This document shows, piece by piece, positions 1 to 8,970 of a stretch of 64,000 nucleotides of DNA (the stretch's first letter is position 1; the number at the start of each line of letters is the position of its first letter). Where the stretch lies: the NCBI RefSeq assembly GCF_000308435.1, contig NZ_BAFR01000034.1, forward strand, positions 1 through 64,000. Reading direction: 5' to 3'. The position numbers and the translations under genes were made by a program. The notes beneath the pieces were generated by a model. The model was not told where the DNA came from, searched no databases, and worked only from the letters and a program-made list of their open reading frames with translations. This DNA is from Nocardia araoensis NBRC 100135. GTDB taxonomy: Bacteria > Actinomycetota > Actinomycetes > Mycobacteriales > Mycobacteriaceae.

Positions 1-2535
1 GACCGACGCGGGCCCGGAACGGTGGGCCGAGGTCTACGAGGTCTACCGCGACGGCAAGCTCGACCAGAACGAGCGACTGACCCCCGCGCAGCTCGCCGAA
101 GTGCAGGCCGCACTGCGCGCCGAGGTCGTCGGGCGCGCCGACGATATCGCCGCCCTCACCGACCTCGTACAGCGCGCCGCCCGTGCCGATGTGGAACGTC
201 TTTCCGCGCAGCGTCATGCGGCGGAGCGGGAGTTGGCGGACGCGCAGGCTGATCTCGCGGATGCTCGTCGTGGTTTGCCGGTGAATGACGAGGATCTGAC
301 GCGGGATGCGTTGGATGATGCGCTCGACAGACTTCGTGGGCGCACGATGCGGGTGGATGAGCAGGGCCCGTGGCAGGAGCGGGTCGACGAGTTGGAGCGC
401 GCGGCTCGGCGCGTCCTCGACGCCGGTGCGGAACTGGTTCGTCTGGACGACGCGCTCGAGCAGGCCGACGAGGCGGCCGAACAAAACACTGCTCCCGCCC
501 CCGAAAGCTCGCTTGCCGGGCCGATTCCGAACGGGCGCGGTTGTCGGCCCAGCGCGACGCGGCGGCGCGGGAATTGGCGGACGCCCAATCCGATCTAGTT
601 GCGGCTCGCCGTGGCTTGCCGGTCGACGACGCGGACCTGACGCCGGATGCCCTCGCTGACGCGCTGGAGAACCTGCGCTCGCGCACGATGCGAGTGGACG
701 AGCAACAGCAGTGGCAGGACCGGCTCACCGGACTCGAGCAGGCCGCCCGCCGCGTCTTCGACGCCGAGGCGGAAGCGGCCCGAATCGCCGACGCCCTCGG
801 ACAGACCGACCGGCCGTCGAACGACCCGGCAGCTGAATCGGCTCCGGGTGCGGCCGATGCCCAGGCCGATGCGGAGCGGGCCCGCTTGTCCGCGCACCGT
901 GATGCGGCAGAGCGGGAGTTGGCGGACGCGCAGGCTGATCTCGCGGATGCTCGTCGTGGATTGCCGGTGAATGACGAGGATCTGACGCGGGATGCGTTGG
1001 ACGACGCGCTGGATGCCCTGCGTGGACGCACGTTGCGGGTGGATGAGCAGGGCCCGTGGCAGGACCGGGTTGCGGAGTTGGAGCGCGCCGCCCGGCGTGT
1101 GTTCGATGCCGAGGACGAGCTCGCGCGGGCGGAAGACGCTGTGCGGCAGTTCCATTCGGAGCAATCCAGGCATCGTTCTACCCAGGAGGGCGAGTCCGGT
1201 TCGCGGGCGGCTCGCGGTGGCGGGGAGCCGTCGCGCCGGGAGCGTGACGGCGGCGAGGATTCGTCGAACGGTGGAACTCGCGTACCTCGCGACGGTGATG
1301 AGGAGTCGTCGGGCGGTCCCCGCTCGAACCGCGACGGTGCATCGACGCCGCCCGAGGGTCCGTCGGGCTCGGCTCCGGCGCGTCCCCGTTGGATGCCGCC
1401 GGACCGGGCGCTCCGCTCGCATATTCCGCATCCGCCGAAGGACTACGAATTCGAGATGCCGGGTCCGTTCCTGAACGAAGTGGAACCGTGGCCCGTCCCG
1501 ATGCCGCAGCCTCCGACCACGCCGCAGCCGCCGACCACGCCGCAGCCGCCCACCACGCCGCAGCCGCCGATGCCCCCGGTCAAGCCCACGCCGCCGGTGT
1601 CGCCGACGACCCCGGTGTCCCCGGTCCCACCGGTCACGCCGACGCCACCGGTCACACCGACGCCGCCACCACCGGTCCCGCCGACGTTGCCGGTGCCGTT
1701 GCCGGTGCCGCCGACGTTGCCGGTGCCGCCGACGCCTTCGGAACCGCCGACGCCTTCGGAACCGCCCACGCAGCCTCCGTACCCGCCCACGCCTTCGGAG
1801 CCGCCTACGCAGCCTCCGTCCCCTCCATCGCCTCCCACCCCGCCCGGCCCGCCGACACCTGGCGAGCCGACGCCTCCGTACCCGCCGCCAGGACCACTGC
1901 CCCCATACCCGTCGGCCCCACCCTCGTACCCGTCGATGCCGACTCCGGGCCCGTCCACACCGCCGTATCCCGGCCCGTCCGCCCCACCGTATCCGCCCAC
2001 GTCACCGAGTTGGCCGGGCTACAACAACGGCACGGTCCCCCCTGGCATGCCCATGCCCCCCGGCATGCCGATGGCGCCCCCGGCGAACGGTGCCCGGCGG
2101 ACCAACGGCCGCGGATCGCATGGGAACGGGCACCGCACCCAGGACTCCGGACGCGGTATCTTCGTCCGCCCGTTCGCAGGCTTCGGTGTTCCCGCCGAGT
2201 TCGACCCGCGCACCGGCGCCCTGCGCGCCAACCCGTCCGAGGCGGCCACGCACAACGGCGTCTACGGTGAGCTCGGTGGAGTCACGGTGGTGTTCTATCG
2301 ACATGACGGCAGACTGGTGCTACGTGTCGGCGATCACACGGTCGAGCTCGACGGCCCCGTCGGCGTCGAATGGGGCACGGTGGGGTGGCGCACCACTCGG
2401 TTCGCAGTGGCCGTGGGCGGTGCCGTCCTCTGCGAGCTGACCTATCGCTCGGTGCCGGAGGAGATGGACATCGGTGCGCTGATCCGGGCCGTGGTCGACG
2501 ACCCCGTGCGCCGCGCCGAGATCTTCGCCGGATGA
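1..2535 (+). CDS. Large repeat- and proline-rich ESX-associated protein, 5' partial, with one frame break
   Basis: The start codon lies before the window; about 845 residues are visible. Order of parts: three tandem repeats of about 114 residues, rich in Ala, Asp, Glu and Arg and probably helical (each with an ERARLSA-type start, an ELADAQ core and a RTMRVDEQ segment); a charged Ser/Gly/Arg linker; about 200 residues of Pro-rich low complexity; and a compact C-terminal domain of about 130 residues that looks beta-rich. I do not recognise the C-terminal domain. The reading frame begins in frame 2 and continues in frame 1 from about base 500-525, so one base seems to be missing. No membrane segment or signal peptide is visible in this part. 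Its place next to chaperone- and immunity-like genes and an ESX locus suggests a secreted effector or surface protein, but that is inference. Confidence 0.6.
200..1150 (+). repeat. Three tandem coding repeats of about 342-345 bp
   Basis: The phrase ttggcgga recurs at 233, 574 and 919. The spacings are 341 and 345 bp. The 345 is 115 codons; the 341 is one base short of 114 codons, which supports a lost base in the first interval. Copies 1 and 3 are nearly identical over about 85 bp (227-312 against 911-1003), while copy 2 has diverged. This implies recent duplication or gene conversion between the outer copies. Confidence 0.8.
1485..2090 (+). repeat. Proline-rich low-complexity coding region
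   Basis: Coding repeats of the type PTTPQPP, PVTPTPP, PTPSEPP and PYPG dominate about 200 codons between the helical repeats and the C-terminal domain of the first gene. They look like a flexible, extended spacer. Such tracts produce long false open frames on the other strand, and these are not annotated. Confidence 0.8.
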
Positions 2536-2580
2536 CCGGAAGCCGACGATGCGACAAGGTAACCACCGACGTGAGGAGGA

Positions 2581-2868
2581 ATGATGCGGATCGACCATCC
2601 GACGGATGACGAACTGCGGGAGAACTTCGACGAGATGCTCCGCTCCGTGCTGACCGGCGGTGGCATCCGCACGGAGACCGGCCTCGACATGAAGACCGAG
2701 GACGCGCTGTGGGCGATCGCCCGCGCGTATCCCGACGTGCCGGACGCGCTGGTCGACGCGGCACGCTCGGCGTTCGCGGGTCAGCTCGACGGCTCCAACG
2801 CCCGCGAGCGCAAGGAGGCGCTGGCCCGCAAGATCGAGGAGATCAATCGTCGCCGGTCGGCCCGGTGA
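2581..2868 (+). CDS. Small protein of unknown function, about 95 aa
   Basis: I do not recognise this gene. It encodes a charged, probably all-helical protein: an acidic N-terminal half (DDELRENFDEMLRSVL) and a basic C-terminus (ARKIEEINRRRSAR). It has no Cys, signal peptide or membrane segment. A strong GAGGAGG sits immediately before two adjacent ATG codons; the second (2584) has the better spacing, and the choice changes one residue. It follows the repeat protein by 45 bp and precedes the DUF6301-like gene by 29 bp on the same strand, so it is probably part of the same operon and may act on the upstream protein. Confidence 0.65.
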   Translation: MMRIDHPTDDELRENFDEMLRSVLTGGGIRTETGLDMKTEDALWAIARAYPDVPDALVDAARSAFAGQLDGSNARERKEALARKIEEINRRRSAR

Positions 2869-2897
2869 GCGCCGATGTCACGACCTAAGGTGGGCAC

Positions 2898-3389
2898 ATG
2901 ACCGAGTGGCGCGCGCTGAGCGACAGCGAGATCGTCGACCTGGCCACCGGCCTGCGGTCGCTCGACGGCTCCCAGCCGATGGACGCGGTGCCGCGGCTGG
3001 CGGAGGCGTTCGGCTGGAAAGTGCTGACCGCCCATCCGGACCGGGCGATGCTGGACGCCGGATTCGGGATGGCCAGCGGGAAGATCCACGGACGTGCCGG
3101 CCTGATCGTCGACATCAAACTGCGCGTCACCGATTTCACCCCGGACGACGCGGACGGAAAGGCACGGTCGAGGGACGCGTTCGTGGCGATGGTCGCGGCG
3201 CTGACCGGCGCACTCGGCGAACCGACCACCCGGGTTCCCGGCGCCACCGCCGAGGTCAGGTGGGCGGGTCCGGAGACGACACTGGTGGTGGCGGACCTGG
3301 GCCGCTCGGTTCAGCTGTCCCTGACCGCCAATTCCTGGCTCGCACTGCACGATCAGGCCATCGAGCTGGAGCAGCAGGAGCAGAGTTGA
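2898..3389 (+). CDS. DUF6301-like protein, 163 aa
   Basis: A soluble protein opening with MTEWRALSDSEIVDLATGLR. It resembles the actinobacterial DUF6301 family from memory: an N-terminal helical segment, a central GKIHGRAGLIVDI strand region and a C-terminal strand-rich half ending in LALHDQAIELEQQEQ. No catalytic motif is visible. The family has no defined function, but it is often met near type VII secretion effector genes. Its stop overlaps the TTG start of the next gene, so the two are translationally coupled, which suggests that they work together. The family name needs a profile search. Confidence 0.65.
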   Translation: MTEWRALSDSEIVDLATGLRSLDGSQPMDAVPRLAEAFGWKVLTAHPDRAMLDAGFGMASGKIHGRAGLIVDIKLRVTDFTPDDADGKARSRDAFVAMVAALTGALGEPTTRVPGATAEVRWAGPETTLVVADLGRSVQLSLTANSWLALHDQAIELEQQEQS

Positions 3390-3829
3390 CCGGGTGGGGA
3401 GATTTCGCCGCGGGTCTGGCCGTGGAACTCGCCGCGCTGCGTGCCGGTTCCATCGTGAAGCTGGTCGAGTCCGAGGCCGGACCGCGGCGGCGATACGCCC
3501 AGTTCCTCCAGCTCGACGACGCCCTCTCGGCCGAATTGGTCGACGACGAATGGCTCGATCCCGCCTCGCGTGCGGGCGCTGCGGGACGCGCGGTGATCGC
3601 CGAGTCGGGTTGGCGGGAACGCGATGCGAGCCATAGCAATTGGTGGACCGAGCTCGCATGGCCGAGTCCGACGACCGAATACCGCCGACTGGCCGACATG
3701 GTCGTCACCGGGTTGCGCGACGGGTTCGGCATCGACGCCCCGACCGCACTGGCCTATGCCGCGTGGAACGAACGTTCGGAGAATCGCGAGCTGGACCTGC
3801 CGCTGCTCGGCCTGCGGCAGGAGCCATGA
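3386..3829 (+). CDS. TY-Chap-like (YbjN/CesT-type) putative secretion chaperone, 147 aa
   Basis: The frame opens much further upstream, but the real start is a TTG that overlaps the previous stop (TTGA), with an AGGAG about 7 nt upstream. The protein begins TGWGDFAAGLAVELAALRAGSIVKL and has a WTELAWPSPTTEYRRLADMV segment and a DLPLLGL tail. This pattern fits TY-Chap domains, YbjN-like folds proposed to be peptide-binding chaperones for type VII and polymorphic-toxin secretion. The tight overlap with both neighbours supports a shared role, probably holding the product of the first gene ready for export. The assignment rests on pattern resemblance only. DUF-type unknown is the alternative. Confidence 0.6.
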   Translation: MTGWGDFAAGLAVELAALRAGSIVKLVESEAGPRRRYAQFLQLDDALSAELVDDEWLDPASRAGAAGRAVIAESGWRERDASHSNWWTELAWPSPTTEYRRLADMVVTGLRDGFGIDAPTALAYAAWNERSENRELDLPLLGLRQEP

Positions 3830-5481
3830 CGAGCACCGCGCGCGAACCGGAGCGGATGAGGATGAACGACGAACAGAGCAGCCATCATGGCGTGCGCGAC
3901 GTGACCGGTCCAGGCGGTCGGGTGACCGGCGACGAGTTCGATGACGCTCCCGCTGCCCAGGCGCAGCCCACCGCCGAGGCGCAGTCGGCCGAAGCGGTAG
4001 TCCCGCGGTCAGCGGAGGACACCGAGGTCGGGGCGGAGGAGCCCGATGTCGGCTTCACCCTGTCCGAGGCCGCGCCGGTCGAGGATGTCGCCGAACGGGC
4101 CAAGGCGCTCATGCACCAGGTCGCCCGCGAGCTGGCCGCGAACGGCCCGCCGGGCTGGCAGCGGGTCGACGCGGTGTTCGCGCTGACGGTGGTCGCGGAG
4201 GTCGCGCAGGCCGTCTACTCCGACGATCGCGAGCGGGCCGTCCGGGTGACTCCCGATCCCGGGATCGTGGCGCTGGTCGGGGAGCATCGCCGACTGGCGG
4301 CCGGGCTCGAGGACGGGCCATGGTGGCGTTTGCTCTTCATGCTGACCAGCGATGGCCGGATGGAGGTCGACTACGACTACGGCGACGAGCCGTTCCCGGA
4401 CGACCAGTTGTTCCCGCCCGAGGTCTACCTCGCGGATCTCGCGGCGTTCCCGCGGGATTCGCTTCCGGTCTGGCTCGGCGCCTACCTCGGCCACAATGAC
4501 CGGCAGTCGCGGCCGCCCCGGGTGGCGGCGGCACAGGCGAGGGCGGATCGGGAGGCGGGCGTGCGCGCGGTGCCGTCCGAGGACGAACTGCCCCCGTTTC
4601 CGATCATGGCCGCCCGGTGGGCGGTGCTCGCCGCGGCGTTCGTCGCGGCCGAATCACCTTGGGGCCCAAGGGTGCTGCCCTCGGTAAGTTGGTTCGAGGG
4701 GGCCAAACGCAGTGGTTGTTCGCTGTACGCGCTGCCCGGCGGGCGGGCCGTGCTGTCCGGCGGGGTGTGGAACGCCCCGGAACTGGCGGCGGCCTACAAC
4801 GACGGCGTCCAGTTGCCCGAGCTGTACGCGGGCGCGCCGGAATGGGTCGCGGGACAGGTGTTGAACCACCGCTGCACCAGCGGTCTGCTGTCGTTCTGCT
4901 ACTGGTGGGAGAACGGCCGCTGGTACCGCGGTGCGTCACCGGGACCCGCCGGGTTCGCCGAGGCCCTGCCGGGCGTGTGGAGCGCGGAGACGGTCGCGGA
5001 CATCGTCAGCGGCCTGCTCGGTGACGGCGAGGACGCGCAGCGGCGGGCGGCCGTCGGCGCGCTGGTGTCCGCCGCGGAAGCCGGCGTCGTCACGCGGGAC
5101 ACCCTCGCCGGTGTTTTCGACGACGAACGATTCGATCTGGACGGCGCTTTCTTCCAGCTCACCATGGCCGGGGTGACCACGACGGCGCCGGGGCCGATGC
5201 CGCGGGAGGACGCGCTCGCCCGGGTCGAGCGGTTCCTCCGGGACAGCGGCGCCGACCTCGCGAACTATCCGCTGGACGACCTGCGCGCCGATCGGATCAG
5301 CGTGGGCTGGATGGTGTACGTCCCGGTCGAGCCGGGTGAGATCGCGATCGGCCGGGCGATCTACTACATCGCCGATGACGGTGTGCTGGAACGGTCTTCG
5401 TCCTCGGTGGCGCCGTCGGTCCACATCGCGGAGTTCGAGCGGCGGTTCCGGGACCGGCACGGTCCGGTCGGCGCGTCCTGA
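3826..5481 (+). CDS. Multidomain immunity-like protein (YezG-like and Imm35-like domains), 551 aa
   Basis: The ATG overlaps the previous stop (ATGA). A second ATG ten codons in is possible. Residues 1-85 are an acidic, low-complexity tail. Residues about 90-225 resemble the YezG/DUF600 immunity fold: GWQRVDAVFAL, a hydrophobic strand, then DGRMEVDYDYGDEPFP and a VWLGAYLG end. Residues about 250-400 are an unrecognised domain with a WFEGAKRSGCSLYALPGG stretch and a CYWWENGRWYRG motif. The last 85 residues resemble Imm35-type domains (VGWMVYV followed by AIYYIADDGVLERS). Fusion of several immunity-like domains is known from polyimmunity proteins of toxin systems. The natural reading is protection against a type VII toxin encoded upstream, but no toxin domain has been recognised. 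Confidence 0.6.
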   Translation: MTSTAREPERMRMNDEQSSHHGVRDVTGPGGRVTGDEFDDAPAAQAQPTAEAQSAEAVVPRSAEDTEVGAEEPDVGFTLSEAAPVEDVAERAKALMHQVARELAANGPPGWQRVDAVFALTVVAEVAQAVYSDDRERAVRVTPDPGIVALVGEHRRLAAGLEDGPWWRLLFMLTSDGRMEVDYDYGDEPFPDDQLFPPEVYLADLAAFPRDSLPVWLGAYLGHNDRQSRPPRVAAAQARADREAGVRAVPSEDELPPFPIMAARWAVLAAAFVAAESPWGPRVLPSVSWFEGAKRSGCSLYALPGGRAVLSGGVWNAPELAAAYNDGVQLPELYAGAPEWVAGQVLNHRCTSGLLSFCYWWENGRWYRGASPGPAGFAEALPGVWSAETVADIVSGLLGDGEDAQRRAAVGALVSAAEAGVVTRDTLAGVFDDERFDLDGAFFQLTMAGVTTTAPGPMPREDALARVERFLRDSGADLANYPLDDLRADRISVGWMVYVPVEPGEIAIGRAIYYIADDGVLERSSSSVAPSVHIAEFERRFRDRHGPVGAS

Positions 5482-5500
5482 TCTGCGCGTCTCATCTGTG

Positions 5501-5532
5501 CCGCGCCGGAAACCGGCCGGCTCGGGGCGCGG
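5501..5532 (+). terminator. Possible terminator hairpin after the immunity-like gene
   Basis: A 7-bp arm CCGCGCC pairs with GGCGCGG about 18 nt later, with further CCGG/CCGG pairing possible inside. It lies 20 bp past the stop codon. There is no T-run, as is usual in high-GC actinobacteria. Confidence 0.4.
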
Positions 5533-5600
5533 ATGAGCCACCAGGACTCGGGTCTGTACATGCGTCGGCGACCCGACTCACCATAGAATCGTTGGTGCGG

Positions 5601-5629
5601 CGTAAGACAATATTTGGTCTGTCGTAAGA
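5601..5629 (+). promoter_or_regulatory. Candidate regulator site: direct repeat CGTAAGA with 22-bp period
   Basis: CGTAAGA occurs at 5601-5607 and again at 5623-5629, two helical turns apart. Between and overlapping them is an imperfect AT-rich palindrome AGACAATATTTGGTCT that matches its own complement at 12 of 16 positions. It sits in the low-GC island about 310 bp upstream of the esp-like operon. The protein that binds is unknown. Confidence 0.35.
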
Positions 5630-5941
5630 ACCGGCTGCCATATTGACGTGTGGCGCACCGCCGGTCGTGGCGCGCCAGCGATGAGGAGGGTCGTCAGCGT
5701 ATGAGTTGCCGGGCGCAGCAGTGTGATCCCGTACTCGGGGGCGAACGGATCACCGCGCCGTGGCGCGTACACAGCGGACGCCCACGTCGGGGAGGTATTC
5801 GGTTGTGCTCGGAGTCTCCTACTCCGGGATCGGACCTCGGCATCGTATCTTCTTGGGCCGCAGGCGCCCACGTAGCGCGCTTCCCAGCGGTGACAACAGG
5901 TTCAGGGGGCTTCCGAATCGTCGGGACGGAAGGAGCGTGGC

Positions 5942-7771
5942 ATGGCTGAGGAGGCGAATCCGTGGAGCGGCCTGTCCCGTGAGGCGCAGAACGGCACCTT
6001 GGAACTGCGGCCCGGAGTGCTCGAAGCTCTGATCAACGCGGCGAACGGGGTGCGCGTCCGCGTCGCGTCGGTCAAGAAGGAATTGTCGAAGATCGATTCG
6101 CTGCCGCCGTTCGCCGAGGTGTTGCTGTCTGCCGAGGCGCTCGCTTCGCGTTTCTCGGAAAAAGGAAGAGAACTCGGCAGGATCCTGGACGACCACATCA
6201 CCATCCTCGATGATCTGACCGATACGTTCTTCGCGGCGGCCAGGCATTACCGGGGCACCGAGGAGGACAACAGGGTCGATTTCGCCGCGCTCGAGCGCCG
6301 GGTCAGCGAACACAAGGGCATCACCGAGAATCTTTCGAAGCGATGGGACCCGGCCGGTTTGACCACCGCGGGCGACGGCAGCGGAAACACCTACGCGCAT
6401 CCGGATTGGAATGAGGTCGGCAAGCGCAAACCCGAGGAGAACCACGGATTGCCGACCAGTCTGGCCGAACCTGGCGAAGTGAAATTCGAACCACGCGGCG
6501 TACACGCGGACGACCCGGAGAACTTCACCTATTCCCAGTATCAGACGATCATTTCGTCGATCACCGGGGGCAGTCCGACCATGCCGATCAAAGTCGCGCA
6601 AGCCGCGTCGGATTGGCGTTGGCTGGCAGGCGAACTGAAGGAAACGTTCGACATCCTCACCAACCAGATGACGACCAGCAGGTCGAGCTGGACCAGTCCG
6701 AACAACAATGGCGGCGCCCACCGAGCACGCCAAGCGATCACCGCCTACGGCACGGGCACCGATCAGCTGAATACGAACATGAAGCTCATCGGCGACAGCC
6801 TCGAATACGTGTCGGAATGGCTGTACACCACCGGAGTGCTGCTCCAGCAGGGTGACGACTATCCGCCCACTCGGAACTCGGGCGAGACCGACGACGTGTA
6901 CCGGCAGCGAAAGGAAGAGGCCGCCGTCCGGAATTACGTCAGGGCGATGCAAGCGGCGTATGTCCCCGGCGTCGAGGAGACCGACAAGGTCATCGCGGTA
7001 CTGCCGGATCCGATTCCGCCGACCACCGGCCAGGTGCCGGGCCCAGGACCGGGACCCGGCGGCCCCGGGCCGGGCGCAGCACCGGGCCCGGGAACCAACA
7101 CGGCCCAGCTGGCGTCGATGCAGAACGCGCAGCGGCAGGCCGAACAGCAGCGGAAAGCACTGGAAGACGCCCAGCGCCAAGCCCAATTGGACGCTCAGCG
7201 CCGCGCCGCCGAACAGCAGCAACAGCAACAGCAAGCCGCCCAGCAGGCCGCGCAACAGGCGCAGCAGCAAGCCGCGCAGCAGCTGGCGCAACAGGCGCAG
7301 CAAGCCGCCCAGCAGATCGCGCAACAGGCGCAGCAGATCGGCCAGCAGGTGGCCAGTGCGGCGCAACAAGCAGCGCAGCAGGCTTCGCTGGCTGGGCTGC
7401 CTGGCATGCCGAATCTGTCCGACGCGACGAAGAAACTCGAATCGGCGCTGGCGAAGGGCGCGGGCGGCCCCGGTGGTTCGGCAGGCGGACCCGGCGCACC
7501 GAAGTCGGCCGCGAACCAGAACCTGGAGAAGGCGTCGAAACTGTTCCCGCGGGCAGCGACGAACGCGGTCACCGCGGCCGCCACCGGTCGGGCGGGACTC
7601 GCGGCGGGTCAGGGCATGATGGGCCCCGGCATGCCGATGGGTGGTCCCGGCGCCGCCCAGGGCGGACAGCAGAAGGAGCACAAGCGCGCCGACTACCTGG
7701 ATTCCACCGAGCATCTGGAAGAGGCGCTCGGCGATGCGCCCGTGGTAGCGAAACCCGTTGTCGAGCAATGA
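5942..7771 (+). CDS. Gln/Ala-rich ESX-associated secreted-type protein, 609 aa
   Basis: Residues 1-110 form a helical N-terminal domain (NPWSGLSREAQ, then a long amphipathic helix pair) like other ESX substrates of this size. The middle (about 130-350) is mixed and contains two short WxxG-like turns. Residues about 355-385 are a Pro/Gly linker, and 390-490 are a coiled-coil-like tract built of AQQ and AAQQ units. The tail is Gly/Met-rich. There is no signal peptide. The gene opens the esp-like operon and its stop overlaps the start of the EspG-like gene (ATGA), so it is the likely client of that chaperone. I do not know a named family; a PPE-like or EspB-like role is possible. Confidence 0.65.
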   Translation: MAEEANPWSGLSREAQNGTLELRPGVLEALINAANGVRVRVASVKKELSKIDSLPPFAEVLLSAEALASRFSEKGRELGRILDDHITILDDLTDTFFAAARHYRGTEEDNRVDFAALERRVSEHKGITENLSKRWDPAGLTTAGDGSGNTYAHPDWNEVGKRKPEENHGLPTSLAEPGEVKFEPRGVHADDPENFTYSQYQTIISSITGGSPTMPIKVAQAASDWRWLAGELKETFDILTNQMTTSRSSWTSPNNNGGAHRARQAITAYGTGTDQLNTNMKLIGDSLEYVSEWLYTTGVLLQQGDDYPPTRNSGETDDVYRQRKEEAAVRNYVRAMQAAYVPGVEETDKVIAVLPDPIPPTTGQVPGPGPGPGGPGPGAAPGPGTNTAQLASMQNAQRQAEQQRKALEDAQRQAQLDAQRRAAEQQQQQQQAAQQAAQQAQQQAAQQLAQQAQQAAQQIAQQAQQIGQQVASAAQQAAQQASLAGLPGMPNLSDATKKLESALAKGAGGPGGSAGGPGAPKSAANQNLEKASKLFPRAATNAVTAAATGRAGLAAGQGMMGPGMPMGGPGAAQGGQQKEHKRADYLDSTEHLEEALGDAPVVAKPVVEQ

Positions 7772-8541
7772 ACGACACCTGGGAGTTCACCGGTCTCGAA
7801 TTCGCCGCGGCATGGCAGGCGGCGAAGGAGAGCCTGCCGGATCCGTTCTTCTACCTCAGCGGCACGACCTACTACGACGACGCGTGCAGGCAGAAAGCCG
7901 AGGCCTGGCAGCGGATTCGGGCGCGCTGGGGCCGTGCGCTGGAGGAGTTGATGGACGTGCTCACGGTTCCCGATATCCGGCTGGTGATCCGCGGGATCGA
8001 CGGCCGGGACGCGCGGAACCCGCAGGGCTCCATCCGCATGCTCGCCAGCCGCAAGGGCGACCGCGCGTTCCTGGTGACCCAGAAGCCGGGAACGGAACGG
8101 CGAACGGGGGGATTCACGGTGGCCGAACACGACGTGCTGTCGCTCGGCCATATCGTGGCCACCGCGTTGCCGAAGGTCGATGCAGGTCGTGGGCGCGCGT
8201 TCGATCTCATCGAACCAGGCGGCGACGGCCTGGACTATTCCTATGGCCGTTCCCCGGTGCACGAGGTCGAAGACCGCGCGGCGAGTCGCAGCGAGACCTT
8301 CGATCGCGCGCCCGCGGCCACGGTTGGCACCATCGTGGTGGAGCAGGGGCACTCGCGGTTCGGTCCGCGCGGTATCACCCGGGTGCACCTGGCCTGGCGC
8401 GATCTCGTCGACGACGGGCGCTATGCGATCGTGCCCGGCAGCCCGCCGACGGTGCTCGCGGCGGACGTCAGGCGACTGACCGAATTGATCAACGCGCGGA
8501 TCGCCGAAGTCGTCCAAGCCATCAGAGACGAGCGGATGTGA
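7768..8541 (+). CDS. EspG-family ESX secretion-associated chaperone, 257 aa
   Basis: It opens WEFTGLEFAAAWQAA, the usual EspG start pattern, and has the family's length (about 260-280 aa) and alternating strand/helix layout: DIRLVIRGIDGRD, RAFLVTQKPGTERRTGGF, a central VEQGHSRFGPRGITRVHLAW region, and a final helix. EspG proteins bind the tip of PE-PPE dimers in the cytosol and deliver them to one ESX system. This copy is coupled to the upstream Gln-rich gene by a 4-nt overlap rather than to the PE/PPE pair, which has its own EspG further on. It therefore probably serves a different client. Confidence 0.75.
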   Translation: MNDTWEFTGLEFAAAWQAAKESLPDPFFYLSGTTYYDDACRQKAEAWQRIRARWGRALEELMDVLTVPDIRLVIRGIDGRDARNPQGSIRMLASRKGDRAFLVTQKPGTERRTGGFTVAEHDVLSLGHIVATALPKVDAGRGRAFDLIEPGGDGLDYSYGRSPVHEVEDRAASRSETFDRAPAATVGTIVVEQGHSRFGPRGITRVHLAWRDLVDDGRYAIVPGSPPTVLAADVRRLTELINARIAEVVQAIRDERM

Positions 8542-8587
8542 TCGGTCGTATGCGCGAGATTCCATTTTCGATGCGAGGGGGTTCTCG

Positions 8588-8944
8588 ATGACCACACCGC
8601 AGCCCGGGCCGGTCGGCGAATTCCCAGCGGAATTCGTCGCGACTTCGCTCACCGGCTCTATTTCGGTGCGCACCACCGAAATGGGTCTGCCGCTGGGCAT
8701 CAAGGTGGACCCCGATCAATTGCGCCGTGACCCGGAAGCACTGGCGGGCGAGGTCCTGCGATTGTGCAAACAGGCGGCGAACCGCGCGGGCCTGGCGCGG
8801 CGGGCGCAATTGCGGCAACTGGGTTTCACCTCGGAGATGTTGGCGCTGACCGGGCTGCCCACCGAACAGCAGGTGGCGACCCAGGAGATCATCGACGAGC
8901 AGGAGTACGACACCGAGCCGCAGAGCTGGCTGCGGTCGATTTGA
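8588..8944 (+). CDS. YbaB/EspD-like small ESX-associated protein, 118 aa
   Basis: A small acidic protein with an N-terminal strand region (GSISVRTTEMGLPLGIKVDP) and a helical C-terminal half. It fits the YbaB-like fold seen in mycobacterial EspD, EspH and EspL proteins, which accompany Esp substrates and affect their stability or secretion. A GAGGGGG precedes the ATG at fitting distance. It is followed at once by a second protein of the same general type, so the two may form a heterodimer. Identification is by fold pattern and context only. Confidence 0.55.
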   Translation: MTTPQPGPVGEFPAEFVATSLTGSISVRTTEMGLPLGIKVDPDQLRRDPEALAGEVLRLCKQAANRAGLARRAQLRQLGFTSEMLALTGLPTEQQVATQEIIDEQEYDTEPQSWLRSI

Positions 8945-8970
8945 GCCGCAACATAGTTCGTGAGGTTGGC

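Larger units (their letters stand above)
5482..5941. other. Noncoding gap between the accessory module and ESX locus 1
   Basis: This is 460 bp without a credible gene. It holds a hairpin just past the upstream stop, an AT-rich island near 5580-5645 that stands out against the high-GC background, and a good ribosome binding site (GGAAGGAG) just before the ATG at 5942. The promoter of the esp-like operon is most likely here. Confidence 0.6.
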
